Below the pieces are notes generated by a model. The model did no database searches and was not told the origin of the DNA. It saw only the letters and a list, made by a program, of their open reading frames with translations. DNA of 62,359 nucleotides from Bacteroidota bacterium (lineage in GTDB: Bacteria; Bacteroidota; Bacteroidia; Bacteroidales; Prolixibacteraceae), in assembly GCA_023251435.1 (NCBI GenBank), contig JAHEYU010000024.1, positions 9,204 through 71,562 of the forward strand. Reading direction: 5' to 3'. Both the position numbers and the translations under genes were made by a program. How positions within the stretch are numbered: the first letter of the stretch is position 1; every line of letters starts with the position of its first letter. Positions 17,443 to 27,287 of this stretch are shown in pieces.

Positions 17443-18744
17443 TCATTCCTTAAAGAAACGGTAATCGCCGCTCAAAAAGCCCTGGTTAATCGGTCGGGTT
17501 GAAATATTTCCACCAAATTTCACCTGCATCGGATCATTTGTTTTTGCTAGCAGGTGAAGGTCGAAATACCCTGTTTCGGGGTTGTAGTGCGATACCGGCC
17601 GCAGCGATTTTATTTGCTGATCGGCAACGAGCTTAAAATATTCCCGTTTTAATTCGGCCAGATCAATCACTTGCGACTGGTGTTTCAGGCTCTGGATAAT
17701 ATATTTTCGTTGGTTTGCTTCTTCAACGCCTTCAACCTGAATATTCTGGAAAATGAGCGGTGGTTTTTTCATGTTGAACTGAGCCCTTTTTTGTTTCAAT
17801 TCGTTGGCTCCAACCCTTCGCGAAATACGCTGCCTGATGGTTTCCATGCTTTGATAGGCAGTTTCGTACCCCGCTTTTTGTATGAGATCAATTTTCTTGA
17901 AGTCGAGTAGGCTGACATTGGTGAACAGGGTTTGCATAAAAATACCGTCTTCAGGCTCGATTACATAGTCGGTTTTTTGCAAAATCATATTTTCAATCTG
18001 TGCCATCACATCATCAGGATCGGGTTTTTTTGCATTGTTGGCCACATTGTGTCCGATGATGATATCAGGATTGAAAAGTTCTTTCATGTTTTTAACCGGA
18101 AAGTTATTTACAATGCCACCATCGAATACCAGCGCGCCATCGATTTCGATGGGTTTGAAATACAGCGGAAAAGTCATCGATGCGCGAATTGCCTCGCCCA
18201 GATCTCCCTGTCGTAAAACAACTTCGCGGTTATTGTGGACATCGGTTGCAATGCAGAAAAACGGAACAAGCAACTGGTTGAAATCGCTTTTGCAAACAGC
18301 TGTTACGGCCGAAAACATTTCCATAAAGGCAAAATCCATCTGTTCTTCAGGAATGATATTGGTGGGAGGCATAATCTTTAATTTATCCTCTTTTTTCAAT
18401 AAATTAAGCTCAAGCCACGAAGGGTCTTCCTCAAGCCTTCGGAAATAGTAGCGATATTCTTCCTGAATTTTTCCGGTTGACCAGAATTTAAACTGCTCTG
18501 ACTTGAAAAGAGTTTCCATTTCTTCTGCCGAAAAACCCGCAGCATAAAGTCCGGCAACAATGGCTCCCATCGATGTTCCGGCAATGTAGTCGATCGGTAT
18601 TCCATTCTCCTCGAGGGCTTTAATCACGGCAATGTGTGCAAATCCTTTTGCGCCACCTCCGCTCAAAACCAGGCCAACCTTTTGCGCGATCGAGTTAAAT
18701 GAGGTGATATAAACTATGAAAAGCAACAGGAAAAATCGTTTCAT
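17443..18744 (-). CDS. Patatin-like phospholipase, N-terminal catalytic part (gene interrupted by TGA)
   Basis: 433 residues from the signal-peptide ATG (MKRFFLLLFIVYITSFNSIA). A complete patatin domain is visible: oxyanion loop GGGAKG (29-34), nucleophile elbow GTSMG with Ser58, and DGG with Asp208. It is followed by a POTRA-like segment (FQNIQVEGVEEANQRKYIIQ) and the first barrel strand (MQVKFGGNISTRPINQGF). The protein then stops at an in-frame TGA, while the rest of the barrel (16453-17421) continues in the same frame. Family members are ~750-residue outer-membrane phospholipases. The catalytic domain is intact, so the shortened protein might still fold in the periplasm. Confidence 0.85.
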   Translation of the reverse strand: MKRFFLLLFIVYITSFNSIAQKVGLVLSGGGAKGFAHIAVIKALEENGIPIDYIAGTSMGAIVAGLYAAGFSAEEMETLFKSEQFKFWSTGKIQEEYRYYFRRLEEDPSWLELNLLKKEDKLKIMPPTNIIPEEQMDFAFMEMFSAVTAVCKSDFNQLLVPFFCIATDVHNNREVVLRQGDLGEAIRASMTFPLYFKPIEIDGALVFDGGIVNNFPVKNMKELFNPDIIIGHNVANNAKKPDPDDVMAQIENMILQKTDYVIEPEDGIFMQTLFTNVSLLDFKKIDLIQKAGYETAYQSMETIRQRISRRVGANELKQKRAQFNMKKPPLIFQNIQVEGVEEANQRKYIIQSLKHQSQVIDLAELKREYFKLVADQQIKSLRPVSHYNPETGYFDLHLLAKTNDPMQVKFGGNISTRPINQGFLSGDYRFFKE

Positions 18745-18776
18745 AACCGGATAAATTTGAAGGACAGGCACGAACC

Positions 18777-18784
18777 CAAATTTA
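18777..18784 (-). promoter_or_regulatory. -7 promoter box of patatin gene (TAAATTTG)
   Basis: The minus-strand TAAATTTG matches TAnnTTTG and ends 32 bases before the ATG at 18744. No convincing -33 element was found. Confidence 0.4.
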
Positions 18785-18852
18785 CAAAATACTAACCTAT
18801 AAAAATGAATGAATGAGTTGAATTCAATGGAGATTTTGAAATTTGTTAATGG

Positions 18853-19776
18853 TTAGTCGGCCACCTTGTGCTTGAGCGATTGAAATCCTTCACCCAGAAT
18901 TTCGTGGGTGTCCATCACGGTGATGAACGCATCGGGGTCGATGGTGCTGATATATTCTTCCAGAATGGCTACTTCGCGACGGCTGACAACCGTGTAAATT
19001 ATCTGTTTTTCGTCGCCGGTGTACATGCCGGTTCCTTTCAGGTAAGTGCCTCCACGTTCCAAATCGACCAGTAATTTATGCTTGATATCTTCGTGTTTCT
19101 CTGAAATAATCATTAAAGCTTTGTTGTAGTCGCCCCCTTCGAGCACGAGGTCGATGGCACGGCCGGTTATATAAATCACCACCCACGAATAAAGCGGAAT
19201 TTGCCAGTCTTTAAATGCAACCAAACTTAGCAAAACGATGGTCGAATCAACATAAATCATAAGTTGTCCGAGTTGCATACGGGTATATTTGGCAATGATC
19301 ATGGCAATAATATCAGATCCGCCTGAAGTTGCCCGCGCCTTAAAAATCAGTCCAAGTCCGAATCCGACAAGCACTCCGCCAAATACGCACGAAAGCAAAA
19401 TATCGGGAACCAGCGCGGCATCGCCGTCAACACGCAAATAAGTAATGGTGTCCATAAAAACAGAAGAAAGAACAAACCCAATCACTGTTTTTACCCCAAA
19501 ACGAGGACCGAGAATCTTTATTCCGGCAATGGTGAGCGGTATATTCAGTATCAAACCGAATAACCCAATCGGGATTCCTTCGGGCCAGAACGAAAACATT
19601 CCAACAGTCATATAATGCACCACAATGGCAATACCATAAACCCCGCCGGGCACAATACGGTGAGGCGAAATAAAGTAAACAAAACCTACCGCGAGAATAA
19701 ATGCACCAATTACAATCATACTGTAATCGCGAAACCATTTCAGGCTGAAAATTTTATCGTTTGGGACAAAGGTCAT
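18853..19776 (-). CDS. YitT family membrane protein (DUF2179 C-terminus)
   Basis: 307 residues. Five to six membrane segments (YSMIVIGAFILAVGFVYFIS, FGLILNIPLTIAGI, FGGVLVGFGLGLIFKARATSGGSD and others) are followed by a ~90-residue cytoplasmic DUF2179 domain (ALMIISEKHEDI, GGTYLKGTGMYTG, YTVVSRREVAILE, ITVMDTHEILGEGF). This is the standard YitT architecture. The family is of unknown function; a transporter role is only suspected. It is a separate transcript between two interrupted envelope genes. Confidence 0.9.
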   Translation of the reverse strand: MTFVPNDKIFSLKWFRDYSMIVIGAFILAVGFVYFISPHRIVPGGVYGIAIVVHYMTVGMFSFWPEGIPIGLFGLILNIPLTIAGIKILGPRFGVKTVIGFVLSSVFMDTITYLRVDGDAALVPDILLSCVFGGVLVGFGLGLIFKARATSGGSDIIAMIIAKYTRMQLGQLMIYVDSTIVLLSLVAFKDWQIPLYSWVVIYITGRAIDLVLEGGDYNKALMIISEKHEDIKHKLLVDLERGGTYLKGTGMYTGDEKQIIYTVVSRREVAILEEYISTIDPDAFITVMDTHEILGEGFQSLKHKVAD

Positions 19777-19871
19777 AAGAGAGGAATTTTAATTGAAGGC
19801 ACAAAGAAACATTTGTTCTTTGGATTATCATTTGATTTTTATCACTGAAACAACTTTGATGCTTAAGAATA

Positions 19872-21862
19872 CTATAATTCTTTTCTCAGAACTATTTTGC
19901 TGATAGATTGCTGATTGCCAATGATCACTTTGAACATATAGATTCCATTCACCTGATTTGTAAGGTCAATCTGAAATTTGGGTCCATCAGTTATGTCTTT
20001 TCGGAATACTTCAACGCCCAGCAGATTGGTCACTGAAATCTCTATGTCCTTTTCAGTTCCATTAGAAAGCTCGATGTTGATGATTCCTTTAGTTGGATTG
20101 GGAAAAAGCTTTACTAAAATATCAGATAAGTATTTGATGTTAGCAATGGATGGAAAGTTAGGTGCTGGTTTTATTTCTATCTGAAGCGGATCTGATACAC
20201 AGCCAGTGCTGATGTTTTTTATTCTTAACTGGTAAATTTTTGGAGATAAATCGGAAAAGGTTGATAACGATTGATACATTAATCCGTTGTCTATACTGTA
20301 AACATAGCCTGTACCAGTTTCAGGTTCTTTAATAACAATTGCACCCGACAAATTTTGGTAGGTTGGTTGTGCCATAATTACCTTTTCAGCATTGATAATT
20401 AATGCGAGAGTTGGGTTTACCGTAGTAGTTACTCCACTGGCTGTGCTGCACCCTTTGATCATCAGTTTCAGGTTGGTGTAAGTCCCCGGCATTGCCGGCA
20501 CGGAAGCTTGGTTGTCGGTAACCCTGACAGCGATGAACTGGCCACCATCGTACAGAATATGGTATAATCCATCGGGTACATTGGTAAATGTGAACAGAAT
20601 GGTTCCGTTTTCATCATGACATTTTGGATCGGTAGCGATGGCCTGCAATGTTTTTACCAACGGATCGGAAACCACCACGTCAATTGGTACCCAGTAACAT
20701 TCCGGTTGGTCGCTGACTTCTACACGGTAAGTTCCGGCTGAAAGACCCGTAATTTTGGGTTCTGCAGATATTTTGTCGTTAAGCCATTTTAATTTGTACT
20801 TGTAGGGTGGCTGTCCGAAGGTGGCCTGAACAGTGGCAGTTCCGTCGTTCATTCCTGCGCACGAAGTTTCGGTGGCTGAAGCGGTGAGTTCAATTTTTGG
20901 AGGTTCGGTAACATCCAGAATATTCGATCTGGCGAATTTATTATCAGCATCAACTACCTCGAAATGGTAAGGTAATGTTGATCCGGGAACATAGAATGTA
21001 TTCTGATTCGCCGTTCCGGTAAGGAAAAGCTGATTACCTCTGAATACCCTGTAACTATATGGAGCAGTACCTCCTGAAGCGATTGCCTGAATTTGTGCAT
21101 TGCCACCAAAACATGGGGATTCTATCAAAATTGTAGCTGCCACATCAAATTGTTGCGGTTCGCTGATGTAAATTGTTTTAGTGCTCTTACAACCGGCATT
21201 GTCTGTTACTGTAATATCATGATTTCCGGAGCCTAATACAATTTGTCCTGTTCCGCCGGTAAAAGTTCCCGATCCTCCTGAAGCCGAAATCGTCACTGTG
21301 GTTGTTCCACCAAGAACCGTAATCGGATTGAATGTCGCAGTAACGGTAATCGGGTTATAAATTTCGATGGTCATTGTTGTTGGCAGGGCACAATCATTAT
21401 CATCAGGAGTAAAAATATAAGTAAATGGACCTGAATTGTTGGTTGCTACGGTTGCAGGCGACCAGGTTCCTTTAATATCGTTGGTGGATGTTAGCGGTAA
21501 TGCTGGTGGTAAACTGCCATTACAAAGTGGGCCGATCTGATTGAATACCGGTGTTGTTTTATCGATAATCCGTATTTGCTCAACCCGGTACTGAACGCAC
21601 TGTCCTGCGGAAGGAGTGAATGTGTAATTCTTCGGCCCCAGCTGATTGGTAGAAACTACCGGAGTATCCCAGGTTCCGGTTACTCCTCCAACCGAGGTGG
21701 TAGGTAAAACGAATGGAGTACTGCCAAGGCAAAATTCCTTCCGGAAATTAAACGTTGGCGGACTTGCAGGCGCAGTTACCGTTATTTTAACAGGAACCGG
21801 AACGCCACAAGTGTTCCCATCAGGAGTAAACGTGTAAGTTACTTCCCCAATAGAACCGGTTG
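19872..21862 (-). pseudogene. C-terminal part of large SprB-like T9SS surface protein, out of frame
   Basis: The frame is open from 21863 to the stop at 19872 (the first ATG is at 21374, but the reading frame and repeats continue above it). It contains repeated units of the form GTW-(x)-TYTFTPD/S and SprB-type repeats (CAGMNDGTATV, GLSAGTYRVEVSD). It ends in a type A T9SS sorting domain (VKLFPNPTKGIINIELSNG to SKIVLRKEL). It is the natural continuation of the gene at 21820-23565, displaced by one base at a run of four A's on the plus strand (21863-21866). As written it has no start or signal peptide. Confidence 0.75.
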
Positions 21863-23565
21863 AAAAGCGGTTTATCCCAGGTTCCGGTCAGGCCATTGCC
21901 TGAAACGGTTGGCAGTGGAGCGGTTATTTCATTCAGACAGAATGTGGTATTGAAGGCAAAAGTCGGTTGAATTGTATTGGTTACCTTAATCTTCACGGTA
22001 TAATCGCTGGCACATTGTCCGGGATCGACTTTAAATGTATAGGTGAATTCCCCTTCAGTATCGGTTTTTACGTCAGAAGTTGGTTCCCAATGCCCTGATA
22101 TTCCGTTGAAATTGGAGGTTGGCAACTGTTTTATACTATTGAGACAAACGTCGCTGATACTCGCAAAGTTCGGTACAATCAAATCATTGAACTTCACATT
22201 TACCGCCTGAATAACAGAACAGCCGGTCGAGTTGGTTCCGCGGATGTAATAAGTTCCGGCTTTATCAACCTTTTTGTAGTTGACCAGCGGAATGGTTGCC
22301 ATAAGGTCGGTAAAGTATTCGAAACTGCCCACATCGGGGTCGCTGCCCTGGGTTACCGAAGACAGCGACAGATCGATGGTGGCAGGTGCGCAAACCGGAA
22401 CAGGATCGGTAATAGCGAGTTTTGGTATGATCAGGAAAGTGGATGTTAATGTTGACGAGGCAGGAGTGCAGGACGTTGTTCCCCCTTTTCCGTAGGCAGT
22501 TAGCGTAAGATCAACTTTACCTTTAATGAGATCGTTGGGGCCGCTGTTATAGACTGTTTGCAATGATGTAGGATTGTCGAAACGACCGTCGCCAGTGCTT
22601 GTCCAGAGCAAACTGCTGTAATGATTGGCCGATGCGCTGGTAAGGTATAATTTTGCGTCGGCACAAATGCTTAACGGATTGCCTGCGATTACGGTAGGCT
22701 GCTCAAACACTTCAACAAAACCCTGATCGATGGTGTCGCATCCACTTCCCAAAGCCTCCTGAATTACCTTTAACTTATACACTCCCGCAATGTTCCACTG
22801 AATAATGATTTCGTTCATATAATGAATATCCCCATCAGCTTCGGTATCTATGAAGCTGCGTCCGCCTTTGCTGACGTTATTGGGTAGTGGAATTTCAACA
22901 TCCGATGAATTATAGAGCAGCCACGTATAAACCGATGCCTGTTCGCCCTCAACGCGGTAGTGCCTGCTGGCTCCCACACATACCTGTTCAATGACAATAT
23001 CTTGCCCGGCTGATTTTAAATCGGTAGCATGAATGGTTCTTATAAATACCGGTCGCGGGAGTACAATTACCCAAACAAACGGAGAAATAGCAGTATTCGT
23101 TGCATTCTGGTCTGTCACTCCTGTTATTGAATATGCGGTTGACGAACCGGGTTTAACTTTTAATTCGTAATTGTTGCCGGTGATGCCGTTAATGGTGGTC
23201 ACCTTCGTTCCGTCGAAATAACTCAGATCCCAGGGACCTCTCCCGGTGAGGGCAATTTCGATCATGGCCATTTCGCCGTTGCATATATTCTGGTTGGTCG
23301 AAGTAATGGTAGCTGTTGGTTCTGGTTCATCCATTTTCAGCTTATTAATCTTAATGTTAGAATTTCCATTTTCGTTATCACTAATTATTCTCTTGCAGAA
23401 ATTAATAAAAGGATTAATGCACATAAAATCAACGATAGGTTTGTCTGAAAATTCCATTTCACACCCGATTTTTATATCTTCATTCATAAAAGAATCCTGC
23501 AAATCGTTAGAAAAACTTTTTAAAATTAGGAATGTGATAATCAGAAGTAAGGCAGGTTTTTTCAT
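21820..23565 (-). CDS. Large SprB-like adhesin-type protein, N-terminal part (frameshifted)
   Basis: 581 residues beginning with a signal peptide (MKKPALLLIITFLILKSFS). The body has Ig/PKD-like and repeated bacteroidetes surface-protein units (YNSGPNDLIKGKVDLTLTAYG, GTYYIRGTNSTGCS, then GISGHWEPTSDV and GNGLTGTWDKP). Each unit ends with a TFT/Y-TFKVDPGQC-type strand. The last ~14 residues, after GTWDKPLF, are out-of-frame translation: one base earlier or later restores STGSIGEVTYTFTPDGN and joins the frame 19872-21862. The intact gene would encode about 1240 residues with a T9SS tail, probably a surface adhesin or gliding-type protein. Its function is not determinable. Confidence 0.75.
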   Translation of the reverse strand: MKKPALLLIITFLILKSFSNDLQDSFMNEDIKIGCEMEFSDKPIVDFMCINPFINFCKRIISDNENGNSNIKINKLKMDEPEPTATITSTNQNICNGEMAMIEIALTGRGPWDLSYFDGTKVTTINGITGNNYELKVKPGSSTAYSITGVTDQNATNTAISPFVWVIVLPRPVFIRTIHATDLKSAGQDIVIEQVCVGASRHYRVEGEQASVYTWLLYNSSDVEIPLPNNVSKGGRSFIDTEADGDIHYMNEIIIQWNIAGVYKLKVIQEALGSGCDTIDQGFVEVFEQPTVIAGNPLSICADAKLYLTSASANHYSSLLWTSTGDGRFDNPTSLQTVYNSGPNDLIKGKVDLTLTAYGKGGTTSCTPASSTLTSTFLIIPKLAITDPVPVCAPATIDLSLSSVTQGSDPDVGSFEYFTDLMATIPLVNYKKVDKAGTYYIRGTNSTGCSVIQAVNVKFNDLIVPNFASISDVCLNSIKQLPTSNFNGISGHWEPTSDVKTDTEGEFTYTFKVDPGQCASDYTVKIKVTNTIQPTFAFNTTFCLNEITAPLPTVSGNGLTGTWDKPLFNRFYWGSNLHVYS

Positions 23566-23715
23566 TTTCGGTTTAGTTTGAGCATAGATTTTTTCAACAC
23601 AAATCTTATTAAAATAGTCAGTTTTTAGCTGACTCTAAATCTAAGAATAATAATTTGTGGTTTTGATAAACGGGAATATTAATATTTTCAGGAAAGTGAA
23701 CATCAGTTTTTTGAA

Positions 23716-23723
23716 TATATTTG
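23716..23723 (+). promoter_or_regulatory. -7 promoter box directly in front of the MNT gene
   Basis: TATATTTG matches TAnnTTTG and ends only four bases before the ATG at 23728. If used, transcription would begin at or very near the start codon. No -33 TTTG at proper spacing was seen. Confidence 0.35.
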
Positions 23724-23727
23724 TTTC

Positions 23728-24042
23728 ATGGAACGAACAGAAATACTAAAAAGAATTAGAAATGGGATAACCAAGCATGATCCGAAAGCTGAAATTTATC
23801 TTTTCGGATCGCGGGCTCGTGGTGACAACCGTAAAGATTCGGATTGGGATATTCTGGTAATTACACCACAGGAAAAGATAACATTTGATTATGAGTCGGA
23901 TTTGAGAGATCCAATTTTGGATATTGAACTTGATTCAGGTGAGATTATTTCCTTATTGGTTTATTCAAAGAATGACTGGATTGGTAAAAAGTCGAATTCG
24001 CCACTATTTACCAATGTTTCAAAAGAAGGTATAAGAATATAA
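23728..24042 (+). CDS. MNT-type nucleotidyltransferase (antitoxin-like)
   Basis: A 104-residue minimal nucleotidyltransferase. The active-site pattern is complete: GSRARGDNRKDSDWD, that is GS, then D-x-D, with a third carboxylate in the LDIELDSGE segment. In MNT/HEPN modules the MNT protein neutralises the HEPN protein, in characterised cases by transferring AMP to it. The HEPN gene follows after four bases. The pair is translated together, and both genes are AT-rich relative to flanking genes. Confidence 0.88.
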   Translation: MERTEILKRIRNGITKHDPKAEIYLFGSRARGDNRKDSDWDILVITPQEKITFDYESDLRDPILDIELDSGEIISLLVYSKNDWIGKKSNSPLFTNVSKEGIRI

Positions 24043-24046
24043 AAAA

Positions 24047-24424
24047 GTGAAATCACAAAATATCAAATATCGCATTCAACGTGCAAAAGAGACTTATCAG
24101 GATGCAATCTACCTGTTCGAAAAGGGAAGTTTAAATTCGAGTATCAATCGTCTGTATTATTCTGCTTTCTACGCGGTTATTGCACTTTTGCTCGAAAATG
24201 ATATTGAGGTGAAATCCCATAATGGAGTTAAACAAAAACTTGGTGAAGAATTCGTTTCCAAAGGCAAGTTATCAAAGACTCATGCAAAAACATTCAATAT
24301 ACTGTCAGATTTTAGGCACAAAGGTGACTATGATGACCTTTTTGACTTTGAGAAAGAACTGGTAGAAAGATTATTATTGCCTGTAAAAGAACTTATTGAA
24401 TCAATTGAAAAATTGTTGGAATAA
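24047..24424 (+). CDS. HEPN domain protein, partner of MNT gene
   Basis: 125 residues with a GTG start four bases after the MNT stop. An all-helical HEPN fold is indicated by AKETYQDAIYLFEKGSLNSS, INRLYYSAFYAVIALLLEN, KSHNGVKQKLGEEF and LSDFRHKGDYDDLFDF. This matches the PF05168-type HEPN group. The canonical RX4-6H ribonuclease motif is not obvious; the equivalent place reads RHKGDYDD. RNase toxicity therefore cannot be assumed. A toxin-antitoxin or regulatory module is the best guess. Confidence 0.82.
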   Translation: MKSQNIKYRIQRAKETYQDAIYLFEKGSLNSSINRLYYSAFYAVIALLLENDIEVKSHNGVKQKLGEEFVSKGKLSKTHAKTFNILSDFRHKGDYDDLFDFEKELVERLLLPVKELIESIEKLLE

Positions 24425-24441
24425 TTCAATTTCTATTTGCA

Positions 24442-25500
24442 CTATTCTACCACCTCTTCTTCTCTCACCACCGTCCGTTTAAAATCTTCGTTCAGGTTGA
24501 GGGCGATTGAAATCAGGCTGCTTGATCCGGCCAGATGGTAGCGAGCCGATCCGTAATTGATATGGAACCGCGAGATGCGGAATCCGAATCCCCAGGTGAA
24601 CCCAACGGTTGACATTCTTTCATCGAGTCGCAACTCTTGTCTGACCTGATGATTATAGCCTGCCCGGATGGTAAAATTGGGTGATGGCAGCAACTCAACT
24701 CCAAGCACCAGATGGCGCATCAATTTGTTGCCAAAACTGTCTTCAGTAATTACAACCGATGTTCCGGTTTTTTCTTCTTTTGGTTGAGATAAATCCCATT
24801 TCTGAAGGTGTTGCATGGTGGCTGCAAACCTGATTGGCGCATGTTGTAGTTTTTGCGAAATCCCGATTTGCAAATCAAAAGGAATGGATTCCCTTTCAGC
24901 ACCGTCGTAATAAGTGGTAATTTGTGTGCCAATGTTGCGGGCAACCAGCGAAGTTACAGTGAGTTTGTTTTTACTGAAAAGGCTAACTCCCAAATCTGCT
25001 GCAATGCCCACAGATTGGTATGTTTCGTATGAACTAAGTATAGGTTTCAGGTTAATACCATACGAGAGCCGTTTATATTGGTGCGACCAGATGAGGTTCA
25101 AAGCATATTCGGCAGCAGTAAAAGTTGCGCCGGTTTTTTCGCCGTTTTCGAGCGCTTCAATGAAATTTCCGTAGTTGATATAATGCATCCCAACCGCAAA
25201 ATTTCCGGGAAGGGGAGTGCCAAATGAATAAGCCGCATAACCGTAATTGACTCCTGCGAAATAATCGACATAATTAACATTCAACATATTTTTCATGTCG
25301 GGTCTAAGCAGCGATGGATTGTTGTACGAAACATTTAAATCGGTCGAGTCGTTGATGGCGATTTGGTTGCCACCCAAAGCAGCCATCCGCGCCGAGTTGG
25401 CGAGATTGAGGAATTCGTAAGTGTTTTCTCCCCCAATCTGGCCAAATGCCTTTGGGAAAATAAATGCAAGAAGGGCAATCAGGATAATTAGTTTACGCAT
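24442..25500 (-). CDS. porQ: Type IX secretion system protein PorQ
   Basis: 352 residues with a signal peptide (MRKLIILIALLAFIFPKAFG). The mature N-terminus GGENTYEFLNLANSARMAALGG is the PorQ hallmark. The rest is a beta-rich PorV/FadL-like barrel (MLNVNYVDYFAGVNYGYAAY, FAVGMHYINYG, RAGYNHQVRQELR, FHINYGSARYHLAG). PorQ is an outer-membrane component of the T9SS attachment/shuttle system that handles CTD-bearing cargo. Several such cargo proteins are encoded in this window. Confidence 0.88.
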   Translation of the reverse strand: MRKLIILIALLAFIFPKAFGQIGGENTYEFLNLANSARMAALGGNQIAINDSTDLNVSYNNPSLLRPDMKNMLNVNYVDYFAGVNYGYAAYSFGTPLPGNFAVGMHYINYGNFIEALENGEKTGATFTAAEYALNLIWSHQYKRLSYGINLKPILSSYETYQSVGIAADLGVSLFSKNKLTVTSLVARNIGTQITTYYDGAERESIPFDLQIGISQKLQHAPIRFAATMQHLQKWDLSQPKEEKTGTSVVITEDSFGNKLMRHLVLGVELLPSPNFTIRAGYNHQVRQELRLDERMSTVGFTWGFGFRISRFHINYGSARYHLAGSSSLISIALNLNEDFKRTVVREEEVVE

Positions 25501-25554
25501 ATTTCTTTAGATTCGGCTTTGTAACCGAACGGTAAAATCGAGTTTTTAGTATTG

Positions 25555-26676
25555 CTATTGTTGAATTTGCTCTTCCAGCTCTTCAGGTTTTGGAATATCG
25601 TTGAAATGATACTTTCCTGTGATGGTTCCATTTTTCAGGAGAAGCATTCCCGGATTCGACCGAATCATTGTTTTCAGGGTAATTTCGTCGGTATTAAAAA
25701 AATCGAATTGTATGCCGGTTTCGCTTTTAAACGCTTCAAAATTGTCGGGCGAAGTGGCTGTTAATCCAATTAAAGTGTATCCTTTTTTCGTCGCTTCAGT
25801 CGCAAATGTTGCAATGTTTTTCATTGCCTCCTTGTTTGTTTTCTGAAGATTGTAGGCTACAACTACGAAAACGCCTTTTGTGTCGTATAGGAAAAAGTCT
25901 TTGATATCATCGCCTTCAGGAGATTCAATCCTGAAATCGTGGATTGGAGGTGTGTAGCCTTTTTTTACAAGTACCGATTCCATTTTTACAAATTTCCAGT
26001 TGAGCGTATCCTGCCAGGGATAATTGGCTTCGGTGAATTTTTTCTCCTCTCCAGTTTTAATGTTTTTGTAAACAAGGTCGTTTGCATATACATCGCTGGC
26101 TGCACCTTCGGGCATTTTCATGGCTTCAGGAATGTTGACCCCTACTTTGTAAGGGCTGAAATCAATAATTGGAAGATGTTTGTATGAATAATCGACCAGG
26201 TAAAAATAGAAAACCATCGTCATAGCGGTGAGCGCGATTGAAAGTACCGGTCCGTTTTTGCTCCTGAAATTTTTACGCTGAATAAAAATATAAATGGCCA
26301 GTGACAACAAAACGATGTTTTTATAGAAAGTTTGCCAGTTGGTAATAACCAGTGCATCGCCAAAACAACCGCAGTCGGAAACCGGATTGGTAAGGGCAAT
26401 CACAAGAGTAAGGCCGGTAAAAAACACCATAAATGCCATCATTAACCAACTTGTAAGCCGGATATAGAAATTGAAGATAAATGCAATGCCCAGAAAAAAT
26501 TCGGCAGCAGCAAGCAAAATGCCCAGCGCAAACGCCAGGTCGGTAAGCCAAGGCATCTGAAACGCGGTAAAATAATCGGTGAATTTATAGGCCGAACCCC
26601 ATGGGTCGATCCCTTTAACAAATCCCGAAAAAACAAAAGTTAAACCAAGCAGGACGCGTGCAATATGCTTCAACAT
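25555..26676 (-). CDS. BT_3928-type membrane protein: DoxX/MauE-like domain plus thioredoxin-like domain
   Basis: 373 residues. The N-terminal ~150 residues form four membrane segments of the DoxX/MauE type (ARVLLGLTFVFSGFVKGIDP, AFALGILLAAAEFFLGIAF, WLMMAFMVFFTGLTLVIAL) and carry the conserved DCGCFGD cysteine motif. A further membrane segment and a periplasmic redoxin-like domain follow (FFLYDTKGVFVVVAYNLQKTN, YTLIGLTATSPDNFEAFK). Such proteins are thought to link membrane redox to thiol chemistry; the substrate is unknown. The redoxin part lacks a clear CXXC. The DUF1599 gene lies 10 bases upstream, so the two form an operon. Confidence 0.85.
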   Translation of the reverse strand: MLKHIARVLLGLTFVFSGFVKGIDPWGSAYKFTDYFTAFQMPWLTDLAFALGILLAAAEFFLGIAFIFNFYIRLTSWLMMAFMVFFTGLTLVIALTNPVSDCGCFGDALVITNWQTFYKNIVLLSLAIYIFIQRKNFRSKNGPVLSIALTAMTMVFYFYLVDYSYKHLPIIDFSPYKVGVNIPEAMKMPEGAASDVYANDLVYKNIKTGEEKKFTEANYPWQDTLNWKFVKMESVLVKKGYTPPIHDFRIESPEGDDIKDFFLYDTKGVFVVVAYNLQKTNKEAMKNIATFATEATKKGYTLIGLTATSPDNFEAFKSETGIQFDFFNTDEITLKTMIRSNPGMLLLKNGTITGKYHFNDIPKPEELEEQIQQ

Positions 26677-26686
26677 GACAGTAGTT

Positions 26687-27223
26687 TTAAAATTCTATCT
26701 TAATTAACGCAAAAACGGCGTAATTGATCATATCGAGATAATTGGCTTCGATTCCTTCCGAAATAATGGTTTGGCCAAGATTGTCTTCAATTTGTTTGGT
26801 GCGCTTTAGTTTCATCAGAATCAGATCGGTGTACGAGCTCATCCGCATGTTGCGCCAGGCCTCGTCGTAATCATGATTTTTGTCCATCATCAGTTCTTTT
26901 GCCTGATTGAAATACTGGTTGTATAGTTCCAGCGTCTCATCCGGAGTCAGATCGTCGTTTTCCGAAGTTCCCTTTTCAAGCTGAATCAAAGCCATGATGC
27001 AATAGTTAACAATGCCGATGTACTCCGAACGAACACCTTCGTCAATTTTGCTGATCCCTTTTTGCTCGATGCTCCTGATTCGCTGCGCTTTGATGTAAAT
27101 CTGGTCGGTCATCGAGCTTGGTCGCAGAATGCGCCAAGCGATACCGTAATCTTTCATCTTTTTAGTGAAAATATCGAGGCAAACACCTATTACATGATCA
27201 TATTGCTGGGCAGTTTTATTCAT
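26687..27223 (-). CDS. DUF1599 family protein
   Basis: 178 residues formed by two tandem copies of a ~80-residue domain. Copy one contains FTKKMKDYGIAWRILRPSSMTDQIYIK, written here only to show the correspondence with the second copy's MMDKNHDYDEAWRNMRMSSYTDLILMK. Each copy ends with an NYC/NYAVFALI-type helix. This internal duplication is characteristic of DUF1599. All-alpha, acidic-pocket proteins of this kind resemble the MazG/dUTPase superfamily, but no activity is established. It is cotranscribed with the DoxX/redoxin gene and divergent from folP. Confidence 0.85.
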   Translation of the reverse strand: MNKTAQQYDHVIGVCLDIFTKKMKDYGIAWRILRPSSMTDQIYIKAQRIRSIEQKGISKIDEGVRSEYIGIVNYCIMALIQLEKGTSENDDLTPDETLELYNQYFNQAKELMMDKNHDYDEAWRNMRMSSYTDLILMKLKRTKQIEDNLGQTIISEGIEANYLDMINYAVFALIKIEF

Positions 27224-27287
27224 AATTATCTTAATTTTTCGAGGTATAAAAGTATAAATTTAAGTGTGTTTTGAGTGCATTTTATTT

